Assembly: GCF_003053745.1 (NCBI RefSeq)
Contig: NZ_QAYE01000001.1
Span: forward strand, 496,001-560,000
DNA: 64,000 bases
From: Sphingomonas faeni
GTDB lineage: Bacteria; Pseudomonadota; Alphaproteobacteria; Sphingomonadales; Sphingomonadaceae
Direction of reading: 5' to 3'
In this document: piece after piece, positions 31,547 through 40,696 of the stretch
Numbering within the stretch: the stretch's first letter is position 1
How the letters are laid out: each line of letters opens with the position of its first letter
Program-made: the position numbers and the translations under genes
Notes under the pieces: model-generated
Told to the model about the DNA's origin: nothing
Databases searched by the model: none
The model's input: only the letters and a program-made list of their open reading frames with translations

Positions 31547-32224
31547 GTGGCCCAGCCGCTCATGCCCCACGCGACCGCCGCCTGGATGGTCGACAATACC
31601 GCGCTCAGCTTCGAGCAGATCGCGGACTTCTGCGGCCTGCATATTCTCGAGATACAGGCGATCGCCGACGACACCACCTCGACCAAGCTCACCGGTCGCG
31701 ATCCCGTCCGCGCACATGAAGTGACGCAGGACGAGATCGACAAGGGTGCCGCCGATCCCGATTACCAGCTCAAGATGATCAAGGGCCCCGAGCAGGTCCG
31801 CCGCACCAAGGGCCCGCGCTACACGCCGGTCTCGAAGCGCCAGGACAAGCCCGACGGCATCTCGTGGATCATCCGCAACCACCCGGAGATCACCGACGGC
31901 GCGATCTCGCTGCTGATCGGCACCACCCGCACGACGATCGCCGCGATCCGCGACCGCAGCCACTGGAACATCGCGAACATCACCCCGAAGGACCCGGTCA
32001 CGCTTGGCCTGACCTCGCAGCGCGAACTCGACGCAGCCGTGGCGAAGGCGGCGAAGGCAGCCGGCATGGAAGCGCCGACCGACACCCGCCTCGAAGGCGA
32101 CCGCGAAGTGCTCCTCCAGCAGCTCCGCGCCGAGCGCACCCAGGCGGCCGCGGACGCCCAGTTCGTGGCAGACGGCGGCGTGTTGCCCGTCAAGCCGCTC
32201 TTCGACGACCCCTTCAAGCGTTGA
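31547..32224 (+). CDS. DUF1013 / TrcR-like regulator
   Basis: 225 residues from the GTG at 31547, chosen for the GGAG 8 bases upstream. The conserved body (PLMPHATAAWMVDNTALSFEQIADFCGLHILEIQAIADDT, then SKRQDKPDGISWIIRNHPEI and LIGTTRTTIAAIRDRSHWN) is DUF1013, which in some annotations is called the cell-cycle transcriptional regulator TrcR. Two HTH-like regions are visible. It is restricted to alphaproteobacteria. Transcription appears to have to pass the hairpin at 31499-31532, unless a promoter lies within it. Confidence 0.88.
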   Translation: MAQPLMPHATAAWMVDNTALSFEQIADFCGLHILEIQAIADDTTSTKLTGRDPVRAHEVTQDEIDKGAADPDYQLKMIKGPEQVRRTKGPRYTPVSKRQDKPDGISWIIRNHPEITDGAISLLIGTTRTTIAAIRDRSHWNIANITPKDPVTLGLTSQRELDAAVAKAAKAAGMEAPTDTRLEGDREVLLQQLRAERTQAAADAQFVADGGVLPVKPLFDDPFKR

Positions 32225-32352
32225 CCGCACTTCCCCTCCCGCAAGCGGGAGGGGGCAGGGGGGCGGCCCCGCGTTCTCCGCATACGATACGGCTAGCGAG
32301 ATTAGCCGACGCACAAGGCGGCGGCAGTGATGTCGAACAGTCCGCGCCTCCA

Positions 32353-32407
32353 TGTTCTCCCGCGAAGGCGGGAGCCAGTCTGGGTCCCCGCCTTCGCGGG
32401 GAAACAA
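32353..32407. repeat. Family B paired inverted repeat, copy 4
   Basis: TGTTCTCCCGCGAAGGCGGG, GCCAGTCTGGG, CCCCGCCTTCGCGGGG, AAACAA. One base shorter in the centre than other copies. Confidence 0.85.
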
Positions 32408-32490
32408 GCGTCCTCCGTTTCAAGCGGAGACATGTCGAACAGATCCAGCGTGACGAAACGCGCGCGAAATAATGCACACCCAACCAACCT

Positions 32491-32616
32491 GATCCTCCCC
32501 CGCCAGGGGGAGGTGGCTGGCATTCGCCAGACGGAGGGAGAGGCAAGCGCCAACCCTTGTTCCGTGTCCTCACCCTCCGTCACCTGCGGTGCCACCTCCC
32601 CTGGCGGGGGAGGATC
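32491..32616. repeat. Family D paired inverted repeat, copy 2
   Basis: GATCCTCCCCCGCCAGGGGGAG and GGGGGAGGATC at the ends, inner GGTGGC / GCCACC and ACGGAGGG / CCCTCCGT pairs. Confidence 0.85.
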
Positions 32617-32678
32617 GAGAGAAGGTCAGCTGCCCTACAGCACTATCTCCGGCCACATCCAGTTGCTAACCGCAACGG

Positions 32679-33743
32679 ATGGCAACCGCACCCGACACCG
32701 ATTTCGCGCCGACCAGCCACAAAGGGCTGACCTACCCGTTTGGTGGCGCAGAACCTGAAGTAGGCGGCACGATGCAGGTCGCCCCCGGCATAGACTGGGT
32801 CCGCCTCCACATCCCCGGCCCGTTGCGCCACGTAAACTGCTGGCTCCTCGCCGACACCGACGGCGAAGCGCTGGTCGACACCGGCATGAACACCGCTGCC
32901 GCGCGCGACGCCTGGAAAGCCATCTTCAAAGGCCCCAAGGCGGACGTTCGCATCACGCGAATGATCGGCACCCACTTCCACCCCGACCATATCGGCCTAG
33001 CCGGCTGGATGTGCGATCACCATGCCGCTCCCCTCATCATGACCCGCGCCGAGTGGCTGACCGCGCGCATGCTCGCCGCCGACGCCCGCGACTCCGTCCC
33101 ACACGAAATGCTCACCTTCTGGCGCGGCGCAGGCTGGGCCGCAGAACAGATCGACCATGCCACCGCCAAGGGCTGGGCCGGCTTTCGGAAAATCATCACC
33201 CCGCTCCCGCTCAGCTACACCCGCATCGAAGACGGCGACACGCTCACCATCGGCACCCGCGACTGGCGCGTCGTCACCGGCTCCGGCCACTCCCCCGAAC
33301 ACGCGTGCCTCTACGACGAAGCCGGCGGCATCGTCATCGCCGGCGATCAGGTCCTCCCCCGGATCAGCCCCAACGTCTCGCTCGGCGTCACCGAACCGAA
33401 CGCCGACCCGCTGGGCGAATGGTTCGCCTCGATCGCCAAGCTGAAGACGCTGCCCGCCGACCTGCTCGTCCTCCCAGGCCACGGCGACCCGTTCACCGGC
33501 CTCCACACCCGCCTCGACGCGATGGACCGCGAGCACCGCGAACGGCTCGACGAACTCGCCGTCTTCCTCGCCGAACCCCGCCGCGCCGTCGACTGTTTCG
33601 GCCGCCTGTTCCGTCGCGCGATCGGGCAGGACGTGCTCGGCATGGCGACCGGCGAAGCCCTCGCGCATCTCCGCCGCCTCGAAGTCGAAGGCCGCGCGAC
33701 CCGCGACATCCAAGATGGCGTATGGTGGTGGCGCGCCGCCTGA
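32679..33743 (+). CDS. MBL-fold metallo-hydrolase
   Basis: 354 residues. The motif THFHPDHIG (HxHxDH, about 98-106) is the zinc site. GSGHSPEHACLY and IAGDQVLPRISPNVSL supply the third His and bridging Asp, and LPGHGDPF the last His. A helical C-terminal domain (about 270-354) like that of BLACT-type MBL proteins follows. Function is a hydrolase of unknown substrate. The following hydrolase starts 34 bases later. Confidence 0.92.
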   Translation: MATAPDTDFAPTSHKGLTYPFGGAEPEVGGTMQVAPGIDWVRLHIPGPLRHVNCWLLADTDGEALVDTGMNTAAARDAWKAIFKGPKADVRITRMIGTHFHPDHIGLAGWMCDHHAAPLIMTRAEWLTARMLAADARDSVPHEMLTFWRGAGWAAEQIDHATAKGWAGFRKIITPLPLSYTRIEDGDTLTIGTRDWRVVTGSGHSPEHACLYDEAGGIVIAGDQVLPRISPNVSLGVTEPNADPLGEWFASIAKLKTLPADLLVLPGHGDPFTGLHTRLDAMDREHRERLDELAVFLAEPRRAVDCFGRLFRRAIGQDVLGMATGEALAHLRRLEVEGRATRDIQDGVWWWRAA

Positions 33744-33777
33744 GTTAGCATGCGGCCAAATTCGAGAGGATAGCCCC

Positions 33778-34647
33778 ATGTGCGACGAGCATACCGCAGA
33801 CGATAACGAAGCCTATCTGGCCGGAGTCTCGCGCCGCCAGTTCGGCATGATGACCGGTGCGATGGGCCTGACGATGTTGCTCCCTGCACCGGCAAACGCT
33901 GCGGTCATCAAGGGCCGCGACGTCTCGATCACCACGCCCGACGGCAAGGCCGACGCCTATTTCGTCGCACCCGCCACCGGCAAGCACCCCGGCGTGCTGG
34001 TCTGGCCCGACATCATGGGCCTGCGCCCCGCCTTCCGCCAGATGGCCGACCGCCTCGCGCAATCGGGCTACGCGGTACTGGTCGTCAACCAGTTCTACCG
34101 CTCGACCAAGGCGCCGTTCCTGAAGCCCGACGAATCCTACGACCAACCCGAAGTCAAAAGTCGCATCGCTCCATTCCGGGAAGCCCTCACGTCCGAAGGG
34201 ACGGTTCGCGACGCGAAAGCCTTCACCGCCTTCCTCGACGCACAACCGCAGGTCGATCGCAAGCGTGGGCTGGCCACCACCGGCTATTGCATGGGCGGCC
34301 CGATGGTCATGCGCACCGCTGCAGCCGTGGCGAACCGCATCCGCGCAGGCGCGACGTTCCACGGCGGCGGCTTCGTCACCGACAAGCCCGACAGCCCGCA
34401 CCTCCTGATCCCGCAGATGAAGGCGCAATACCTCATCGCGATCGCCGCCAACGACGACGCGCGGTCGCCGACCGAGAAGGACACGCTCCGCACCGCGTTT
34501 GCCGCGGCGAAACTCCCAGCCGAGATCGAGGTGTACGCTGGCACCATGCACGGCTGGTGCCCGCCCGACTCGAAGGTCTACAACGCAGCCCAGGCGGACA
34601 AGGCCTGGGCCCGCATGCTCGCGCTGTTCGACAAAGCGCTGGTGTGA
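33778..34647 (+). CDS. Dienelactone hydrolase family protein, Tat-exported
   Basis: 289 residues from the ATG at 33778. A twin-arginine signal (SRRQFGMMTGAMGLTMLL, about 18-35, ending ANA) suggests folded export. The alpha/beta hydrolase core has DIMGLRPAFRQMADRLAQSGY, the nucleophile elbow GYCMGG (Cys, as in dienelactone hydrolases), and the catalytic His in TMHGW. The Tat signal is notable for a family that is often cytoplasmic. Substrate unknown. Confidence 0.9.
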   Translation: MCDEHTADDNEAYLAGVSRRQFGMMTGAMGLTMLLPAPANAAVIKGRDVSITTPDGKADAYFVAPATGKHPGVLVWPDIMGLRPAFRQMADRLAQSGYAVLVVNQFYRSTKAPFLKPDESYDQPEVKSRIAPFREALTSEGTVRDAKAFTAFLDAQPQVDRKRGLATTGYCMGGPMVMRTAAAVANRIRAGATFHGGGFVTDKPDSPHLLIPQMKAQYLIAIAANDDARSPTEKDTLRTAFAAAKLPAEIEVYAGTMHGWCPPDSKVYNAAQADKAWARMLALFDKALV

Positions 34648-34682
34648 GGTGAGGGGGCTCCACTGTACGGCGCCCCTCCTCC

Positions 34683-34738
34683 TTGTTCTCCCGCGAAGGC
34701 GGGAGCCCAGTCTGGATCCCCGCCTTCGCGGGGAAACA
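34683..34738. repeat. Family B paired inverted repeat, copy 5
   Basis: TTGTTCTCCCGCGAAGGCGG, GAGCCCAGTCTGGATC, CCCGCCTTCGCGGGGAAACA. A nearly consensus copy between the dienelactone hydrolase and the GST pseudogene. Confidence 0.85.
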
Positions 34739-34809
34739 TTCTGCACGACCTTGACCGCACCCCTGCTCCATGAGACCATCGTTCACGATTCGTTCTCAAG
34801 GAGAGTCGC

Positions 34810-35424
34810 GTGGCCCTGACCCTATACACCAACCCGATGTAGCGCGGTCGCATCGCGCGCTGGATGCTCGAAGAGGTCGGCGCCGAGTACGAGACAGTCG
34901 TCCTCGACTACGACAAATCGATGAAGGCCGACGCGTATCGCGCGATCAACCCGATGGCCAAGGTCCCCGCGCTGGTCCACAACGGCAAGACCATCACTGA
35001 ATGCGCTGCGATCTGCGCCTATCTCGCCGAAGCATTCCCCGAAGCCGGCCTCGCGCCACGCGATGACGAACGCGCCGACTATTATCGCTGGCTTTTCTAC
35101 GCTGCTGGCCCCGTCGAAGCGGCCGTCGGTAACCGCGCGCTCGGTGTAGTGCCGGACGCCGCGCAACAGCGGATGATCGGCTATGGCAGCCTCGACCGCG
35201 TCATCGACGTGCTCGAACAGGCAGTTGCCGCGCACCCGTACATCGCCGGCGACCGCGTCACCGCCGCCGACGTCTATGTCGGATCGCAAGTGATCTGGGG
35301 CATGCAGTTCGGCTGGTTACCTAAGCGCCCGACCTTCACCGACTATGCTGCCCGTCTGACAGAACGCCCGGCGTACAAGCGGGCTGGAGATCTGGACGAC
35401 GCCCTGATCGCTGTCGCCGCCTAG
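34810..35424 (+). pseudogene. Glutathione S-transferase gene with an amber codon at position 11
   Basis: The start is GTG at 34810 with AAGGAG 7 bases upstream. The first residues are MALTLYTNPM, then TAG at 34840-34842, then RGRIARWMLEEVGAEYETVVLDY in the same frame to 35424. In this GST family the position held by TAG normally carries Ser before RGR, and it is the likely glutathione-activating residue (TCG to TAG is one base). The rest of the GST fold (VPALVHNGKTITECAAICAYLAEAFP, then the helical domain) is intact. Re-initiation at the ATG at 34864 would give a protein without the first strand and catalytic Ser, so loss of function is likely. Confidence 0.8.
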
Positions 35425-35457
35425 GTTCGACCGACGGCGTGCGACCGGTCACTCAAC

Positions 35458-35540
35458 CCGTCATCCTGACGAAAGTTAGGATCCAGAGTCGCAGGCGCTA
35501 ACTTTTGGTATCCTGGGTCCTGACTTTCGTCAGGATGACG
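35458..35540. repeat. Family C paired inverted repeat, copy 2
   Basis: CCGTCATCCTGACGAAAGTTAGG and CTGACTTTCGTCAGGATGACG pair, centre ATCCAGAGTC / GGTATCCTGGGTCC. One arm mismatch. Confidence 0.85.
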
Positions 35541-35702
35541 CTGCTATTGGCCCGCACGGGGCGTGTTGCAATTGGATTTCTGGGAGAACCGATTGCGAAT
35601 TGCGAGTTCGAAGGTTGCAAACTCGTTCCACCACCCGGGATTGGCACGGCCATGATCCGACAGGCCCCGTACCTGCGGACCAACAGCATCGCTACCGCCC
35701 CC

Positions 35703-35757
35703 TTGTTCTCCCGCGAAGGCGGGAGCCCAGACTGGGTCCCCGCCTTCGCGGGGAAAC
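35703..35757. repeat. Family B paired inverted repeat, copy 6
   Basis: TTGTTCTCCCGCGAAGGCGG, centre GAGCCCAGACTGGG, CCCCGCCTTCGCGGGGAAAC. Confidence 0.85.
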
Positions 35758-36007
35758 GCGCTTGCGGCTCGGACCGCGTGACCGCCGCCGTGGCCAGAAG
35801 GCTACCGGCCAGCTAATACCGTCTATCGACCCCGGTTCTGGCAGGCAGGAACCACTCCCCCACGACGTGGCACCGATCGTTGATCGTCGATCGAAACCCA
35901 ATCGAGCCGGCCTCGGCGAGGCAACGCCCACCACGACCCAGATCGGCCAAGGATCTCGGCGTCAGTCGCCAGGCGTCAATCAGCGCACGCCGACTCTCAA
36001 ATTCCGA

Positions 36008-36535
36008 TCAGGCTGCCCACTTCGCCAGCCAATCGGCCAAGGCCTGCGGCCCCATCGACCGCGCATCCGCCAGCTCCGTCTCATGCCCGGCGTTCAACAG
36101 CTTGTTGGTCCGCGGATCGACCACCAGCACCGCGGGCACGCCCTTGAGCCGCCCCTTGATGCCGTAACCCGCTGCGATCTGCCCGTTTTTGTCGAACCGG
36201 CCGATGTCGACCGTCACCACCACGAACTTGCTGTCGACGAAGCGCTTCATCTCCGGAAGGTCGATCGTCCCCGCGAGCAGTCGGCAGTCGAGGCACCAAT
36301 TGCCGCCGAGATCGATCAGCAACCGCTTGTGCGTCTTCAGCGCCCGCGCCCGCGCCGCCGCAACCTGTGCATTGGCGTTCGCCGACTCGTTATACGGCAG
36401 CGGCAAGGGCTGCGGCAGCTTTTCGAAGCTCGTCGTGTTGACGTGCGGCGCCACGACTTTCGCGCGGGGCGCAGCGGGAGCGGCCACGGCAGTCGCGAGC
36501 AAGGCAAGCGCGGCGAGACGGCGCATCGACATCAT
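36008..36535 (-). CDS. Exported thioredoxin-fold protein
   Basis: 175 residues. The signal (about 1-22) is Ala-rich and ends AAP. The thioredoxin-like domain contains GNWCLDCRLL (Cys-x-x-Cys, about 79-82) and a cis-Pro in KGVPAVLVVDP. A periplasmic redox role is expected. The start overlaps the helicase stop (ATGA), so it is translated from the helicase mRNA, an unexpected pairing. Confidence 0.88.
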   Translation of the reverse strand: MMSMRRLAALALLATAVAAPAAPRAKVVAPHVNTTSFEKLPQPLPLPYNESANANAQVAAARARALKTHKRLLIDLGGNWCLDCRLLAGTIDLPEMKRFVDSKFVVVTVDIGRFDKNGQIAAGYGIKGRLKGVPAVLVVDPRTNKLLNAGHETELADARSMGPQALADWLAKWAA

Positions 36536-38226
36536 TCATATCCTCCGATCACGGCATTCAGGAAGCTCGGGAATGGTCCGTTCCAACCATCCGCCGGCGT
36601 ATCGGCGACCGGTTGGCGGCGACCACCGGTTGGATCCGCAGGAATGCGCTCCGTCCGCGGCGGCTCTACCTTTGCCGCTTCCGAACGAACAGGTTCCGAC
36701 CGCACCGGCTCCGACCGCGCCGGCTCCGGCTGTACCGGCTCAGACCGAACGGGCGTCGCGCGAACCGGTTCGACATACGCCGGTTCGACCTGCACCGGCT
36801 CGACCCGTGCCGGCTCCGCAACGCGCGGCTTCACCGCAGGCACGGGCTCGTCGATCGGCGTACGCTCCCAGCGAGGACGCTTGGCGGCCGCAACCGGCTC
36901 CGCCGCAGCGAGCACTTCGGCGACGATCGCCGGGGCCACCGTATCCGCCCGTGGCACCCGCCGCGTACTTCGCCGATCCGACTCTTCGGCAGCCGCCGCC
37001 GCAACCGGCACCGGCGTAAACGTCTCGGACCGCGCGCCGCGACGCGGCCGTGCACGCCGCGCCGTACCATCGTCTTCGGTCGCAGCAACAACCGGCGCCG
37101 TCTTCGGCTCGGCGACCTTCAGTCGCTCGATCGTCTGCCCGGTCAGCTTCTCGATATTGACGATATTCTCGGCATCGTCCGGCGCCACGAACGTGTACGC
37201 CGTCCCCGTCGCCCCGGCGCGCCCCGTCCGCCCGATCCGGTGGACATAGTCGTCCGGATGCCAAGGCGCGTCATAGTTGAACACCGTCGACACGCCCTTG
37301 ATGTCGAGCCCGCGCGCCGCGACGTCGGACGCAACGAGGATCGTCACCGCGCCGGTCTTGAACAGCTCCAGTTCGGCCAGCCGCTGCGGCTGTTCCATGT
37401 CGCCGTGGATCTCGCCCGACTTGTAGCCCGCCTGCTTCAGCACCTTGTTGAGGTCGCGCACCGTCGTCTTGCGGTTGCAGAAGATGATCGCGTTGGTGAC
37501 CTCTTCCTGCGCGAGGATACGGCGCAGCGTGTCACGCTTGGCGGTCTGGCTCGGCACCGGCACCAGATACTGCTTGATGTTGAGGTTGGTCGATGCCGGG
37601 CGCGACACCTCGATCGTCTTGGGATTGGTCAGGAACTTGTCCGCCAGCTTCTTGATCGGCGGCGGCATCGTCGCCGAGAAAAGCAACGTCTGGCGCTGCT
37701 TGGGCAGCTTGGTGCAGATTTCCTCGATGTCGGGGATGAAGCCCATGTCGAGCATCCGGTCCGCCTCGTCGATCACCAGCATCGAACAGCCGTTGAGCAT
37801 GATCTTGCCGCGCCCGAACAGGTCCATCAGCCGGCCAGGCGTCGCGATCAGCACGTCGACGCCCTTTTCCAGCGCGGCGAGCTGGTCGCCCATCGACACG
37901 CCACCAATCAGCAGCGCCATCGAGAGGTTCGAATTGACGCCGTATTTCTCGAAATTCTCCGCCACCTGCGCGGCGAGTTCGCGCGTCGGCTCGAGGATCA
38001 GCGAGCGCGGCATCCGCGCGCGGCTGCGGCCATGCGCGAGAATGTCGATCATCGGCAGCACGAACGACGCGGTCTTGCCGGTGCCCGTCTGGGCGATGCC
38101 GATGATGTCGCGCATCATCAGCACGGACGGGATCGCACCGGCCTGGATCGGGGTCGGCTCGGTATAGCCGGAGTCGGTGACTGCTTTCAGCAGTTCGTCG
38201 GAGAGGCCGAGATCGGCAAAACTCAT
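36532..38226 (-). CDS. DEAD-box RNA helicase with long repetitive tail
   Basis: 564 residues from the ATG at 38226 (24 codons after an alternative ATG). The helicase core (1-370) has the Q motif YTEPTPIQAGAIP, AQTGTGKT, PTRELAAQV, VIDEADRMLDMGF, LLFSATMP, and HRIGRTGRAG. This is the RhlE/DeaD type that unwinds RNA in ribosome assembly or RNA decay. From about 390 the tail is Arg/Ala/Pro/Glu-rich, and at about 490-535 has EPVRSEP/EPVQVEP units. The tail is probably disordered and RNA-binding. Confidence 0.95.
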   Translation of the reverse strand: MSFADLGLSDELLKAVTDSGYTEPTPIQAGAIPSVLMMRDIIGIAQTGTGKTASFVLPMIDILAHGRSRARMPRSLILEPTRELAAQVAENFEKYGVNSNLSMALLIGGVSMGDQLAALEKGVDVLIATPGRLMDLFGRGKIMLNGCSMLVIDEADRMLDMGFIPDIEEICTKLPKQRQTLLFSATMPPPIKKLADKFLTNPKTIEVSRPASTNLNIKQYLVPVPSQTAKRDTLRRILAQEEVTNAIIFCNRKTTVRDLNKVLKQAGYKSGEIHGDMEQPQRLAELELFKTGAVTILVASDVAARGLDIKGVSTVFNYDAPWHPDDYVHRIGRTGRAGATGTAYTFVAPDDAENIVNIEKLTGQTIERLKVAEPKTAPVVAATEDDGTARRARPRRGARSETFTPVPVAAAAAEESDRRSTRRVPRADTVAPAIVAEVLAAAEPVAAAKRPRWERTPIDEPVPAVKPRVAEPARVEPVQVEPAYVEPVRATPVRSEPVQPEPARSEPVRSEPVRSEAAKVEPPRTERIPADPTGGRRQPVADTPADGWNGPFPSFLNAVIGGYE

Positions 38227-38417
38227 GCAAATGTCCGGTAAATAGAGGGTGAAATGCACTGCCCTCAAGCGTTCCGGCGCTCGCCGATTTAGCGACAAAT
38301 GTCAAGGAAACGCGGTGAATCGAGGGCGGGGAGGGGGTCTTGGACGGGAAAATACCAATTACCCGTGGCGTCCGCATACTCTGAACGACGTGCTGGTGCA
38401 TCTATTCACCGGATGCG

Positions 38418-38523
38418 CCACCCCGGCGGAGGCCGGGGCCCAGTTGGAAAGGTCGCAGTAACGAACGGCAACGCAGAGTTGGCGGACGTCACCCAACTGG
38501 ACCCCGGCCTTCGCCGGGGAGGT
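38418..38523. repeat. Family E paired inverted repeat, copy 2
   Basis: CCACCCCGGCGGAGGCCGGGG and CCCCGGCCTTCGCCGGGGAGG arms, inner CCCAGTTGG / CCAACTGG. It occupies much of the 376-base gap between the helicase and the next gene. Confidence 0.8.
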
Positions 38524-38602
38524 GCTTGTCGGATGCTGGCGCTTGTCGAACTTTGATAGGATGGGGCGAACAGGCAGTGAGTTGCGCGCCGAAGCGACCG
38601 CC

Positions 38603-39085
38603 CTACTTCTTCTTGGCCCGCAAGCTCTTGAACCCCTCGATCTGGCATCGTGCACCCGAGCGCATCCGGATAGCGTCGCGATCCTTGCAGATCATTCCGT
38701 CCGAGCCCGGCCTCAAGTAAAACCCCGAATAATAATCGAGCGGCTTGCAGTCGCCGTCGAGCCGCGCGCGCAGCCGCGTCGTGTCGTCCATCACCAGATC
38801 GACCGCGCCATCCTTGTTGAGCATCGCACCCGCGATCTCGTCGACAGCGATGCATTTGGGGCCCTTATGCTCCTTCCACTCGGTCGGCGGCGCATAGGTG
38901 CGGACGGGGGCTCGGCTCATCCGGGGCACACGGATGATGATGCGTTCGTGGATCGAGACCTGGGCGATCTGCATGCCATCAAGCTCGAATCCCGAAGACT
39001 GCCCGGACGACGGTACATCGCGCAATGCCACAACGAAGGGACTCGCGAGCGCGAGCAAAGTGGCGGGTATCGCGGGGTGAATCAT
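38603..39085 (-). CDS. Exported hypothetical protein
   Basis: 160 residues. A signal (about 1-20) is followed by a domain with IHERIIIRVPRM, KCIAVDEIAGAMLNKDGAVDLVMDD, and four Cys (KCI, DCK, ICKD, RCQ) suggesting two disulfides. The tail (SLRAKKK) is basic. No family is recognised, but conservation in Sphingomonadales seems plausible. It converges with nothing downstream and is divergent from the FAD oxidase gene. Confidence 0.7.
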   Translation of the reverse strand: MIHPAIPATLLALASPFVVALRDVPSSGQSSGFELDGMQIAQVSIHERIIIRVPRMSRAPVRTYAPPTEWKEHKGPKCIAVDEIAGAMLNKDGAVDLVMDDTTRLRARLDGDCKPLDYYSGFYLRPGSDGMICKDRDAIRMRSGARCQIEGFKSLRAKKK

Positions 39086-39161
39086 GGTGTCTGGATCATG
39101 CTGACGTAATCGTTAGCGCCTGTCGTTGAACGCGCGATGAATTTTGTCTAGCGCCGCGTAC

Positions 39162-40634
39162 ATGGCCGAAATTCAGTCAGCAGTCCTGACGCCTTCGCAG
39201 ACGGCGATGCTCGAATCGCTCTCCTCGCGGCTCGACGCAAAGGCGATCGTCACCGACCCCGCCGACATCGAACCTTGGCTGCACGATTGGCGCGGCCGCT
39301 TCCATGGTGCCGCGCCTGCGATGCTCGCACCGGCCTCGACCGCCGAAGTCGCGCTGATCGTCGCGGCCGCCGCCGAGCACCGCGTGCCGCTGGTCGCGCA
39401 AGGCGGCAACACCTCGATGGTCGGCGGCGCGACCGCTCCCGCCGACGGCAGCGCGCTGATACTGTCGCTGCGTCGCCTGAACCGTATCCGCAGCCTCGAC
39501 ACCGACGCCGGGCTTGCCGTCGCTGAGGCCGGCGTGATCCTCGCCGAACTCGACGGCACCGCGCAAGGGCAGGGGTGGCGCTTCCCGCTGACGCTCGGTG
39601 CTCGCGGCACGGCGACGATCGGCGGGCTCGTCTCGACGAACGCCGGCGGCACGCAGGTGCTCAAGTTCGGTACGATGCGCGGCCTCGTCGCGGGCGTCGA
39701 GGCGGTGCTCGCCGACGGGACGATCCACGACGGCCTGTCCGCGCTCAAGAAGGACAACCGCGGCTACGACCTCGACCAGCTCTTCATCGGCGCAGAGGGC
39801 ACGCTGGCGATCGTCACCGCCGCCACGTTGCGTCTCGCCCCTGCGATCGCAGCGCGTGGCACCGCCTGGGTCGGCATCGCGTCACCCCAGGCCGCGCTGA
39901 AACTCCTGCGCACGATGCAGGCGAAGACCGGCGCGATCGAGAGCTTCGAAATCCTCCCCGCCGAGTCGCTCGACGCTGCCATCGCGCACCTCCCGAACGC
40001 CCGAGCGCCACTCGCCGGCCGCCACCCCTGGCACCTCCTGATCGAGGCCACCTCAGCCACCACCGAAGGCGAGTCCCCCGCCGCGTTGCTCGAACGCCTG
40101 CTCGGCAAAGCGCTCGAGGACGGCGCGATCGAAGACGCCACGATCGGCACGAGCGAAGCCCAGTCCACCGCGTTCTGGCTGCTCCGCGACTCGCTGTCCG
40201 CCGCCGAACGCGCGCTCGGCCCCGCGACGCAGCACGACATCTCGATTCCCGTCGAGACGATGCCGCGCTTCATGATCGATGCGGCGGCGGCATGTGACGC
40301 GCGTTTTCCCGGCACGCACGCGAGCGGCTTCGGCCATCTCGGCGACGGCAACGTCCATTTCCACGTCCGCGCCGCGCCCGGCACCGACTCCGCGCACTGG
40401 TATGCCGAGGACGCGCCGGTCGTCACCCGCTTTGTCGGCGACCTAGTGACGGCGGCCGGTGGCTCGATCTCCGCGGAGCACGGCATCGGCCAGATGAAGC
40501 GCGACGAACTCGAACGCCTCTCGTCGCCCGCCCGCATGACCGCGCTCAGGACGATCAAGTCCGCGCTCGATCCGCTTGGCATCCTCAACCCCGGCAAGCT
40601 CGTCACACTTGCACGCCCGCCCGGCGCACCATAG
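39162..40634 (+). CDS. FAD-binding oxidase, GlcD/D-2-hydroxyacid dehydrogenase type
   Basis: 490 residues from the ATG at 39162. The PCMH-type FAD domain has VPLVAQGGNTSMVGGATAP, GRGATATIGG-like GARGTATIGGLVSTNAGG, and LDQLFIGAEGTLAIVTAA. The C-terminal domain has HASGFGHLGDGNVHFHV and SAEHGIGQMKRDEL, the GlcD/LldD-like active-site segment with the HGIG motif. It oxidises a 2-hydroxyacid such as glycolate, D-lactate or D-2-hydroxyglutarate. Confidence 0.93.
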   Translation: MAEIQSAVLTPSQTAMLESLSSRLDAKAIVTDPADIEPWLHDWRGRFHGAAPAMLAPASTAEVALIVAAAAEHRVPLVAQGGNTSMVGGATAPADGSALILSLRRLNRIRSLDTDAGLAVAEAGVILAELDGTAQGQGWRFPLTLGARGTATIGGLVSTNAGGTQVLKFGTMRGLVAGVEAVLADGTIHDGLSALKKDNRGYDLDQLFIGAEGTLAIVTAATLRLAPAIAARGTAWVGIASPQAALKLLRTMQAKTGAIESFEILPAESLDAAIAHLPNARAPLAGRHPWHLLIEATSATTEGESPAALLERLLGKALEDGAIEDATIGTSEAQSTAFWLLRDSLSAAERALGPATQHDISIPVETMPRFMIDAAAACDARFPGTHASGFGHLGDGNVHFHVRAAPGTDSAHWYAEDAPVVTRFVGDLVTAAGGSISAEHGIGQMKRDELERLSSPARMTALRTIKSALDPLGILNPGKLVTLARPPGAP

Positions 40635-40696
40635 AGCCTCGCCCCAATCGGTGGCATGAGCCACCGGCATTTCGACCGACCGATCCGGAGAGTAAC

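Larger units (their letters stand above)
32225..32678. other. Gene-free gap with two inverted repeats
   Basis: Family B copy 4 (32353-32407) and family D copy 2 (32491-32616) fill most of it. A short GGGAGGGGGCAGGGGG stretch follows the TrcR stop. No gene is supported. Confidence 0.7.
35425..36007. other. Gene-free gap with two inverted repeats
   Basis: Family C copy 2 (35458-35540) and family B copy 6 (35703-35757) are the only clear structures. Between and after them there is no supported gene; the stretch 35770-36007 is plain GC-rich sequence. Confidence 0.65.
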
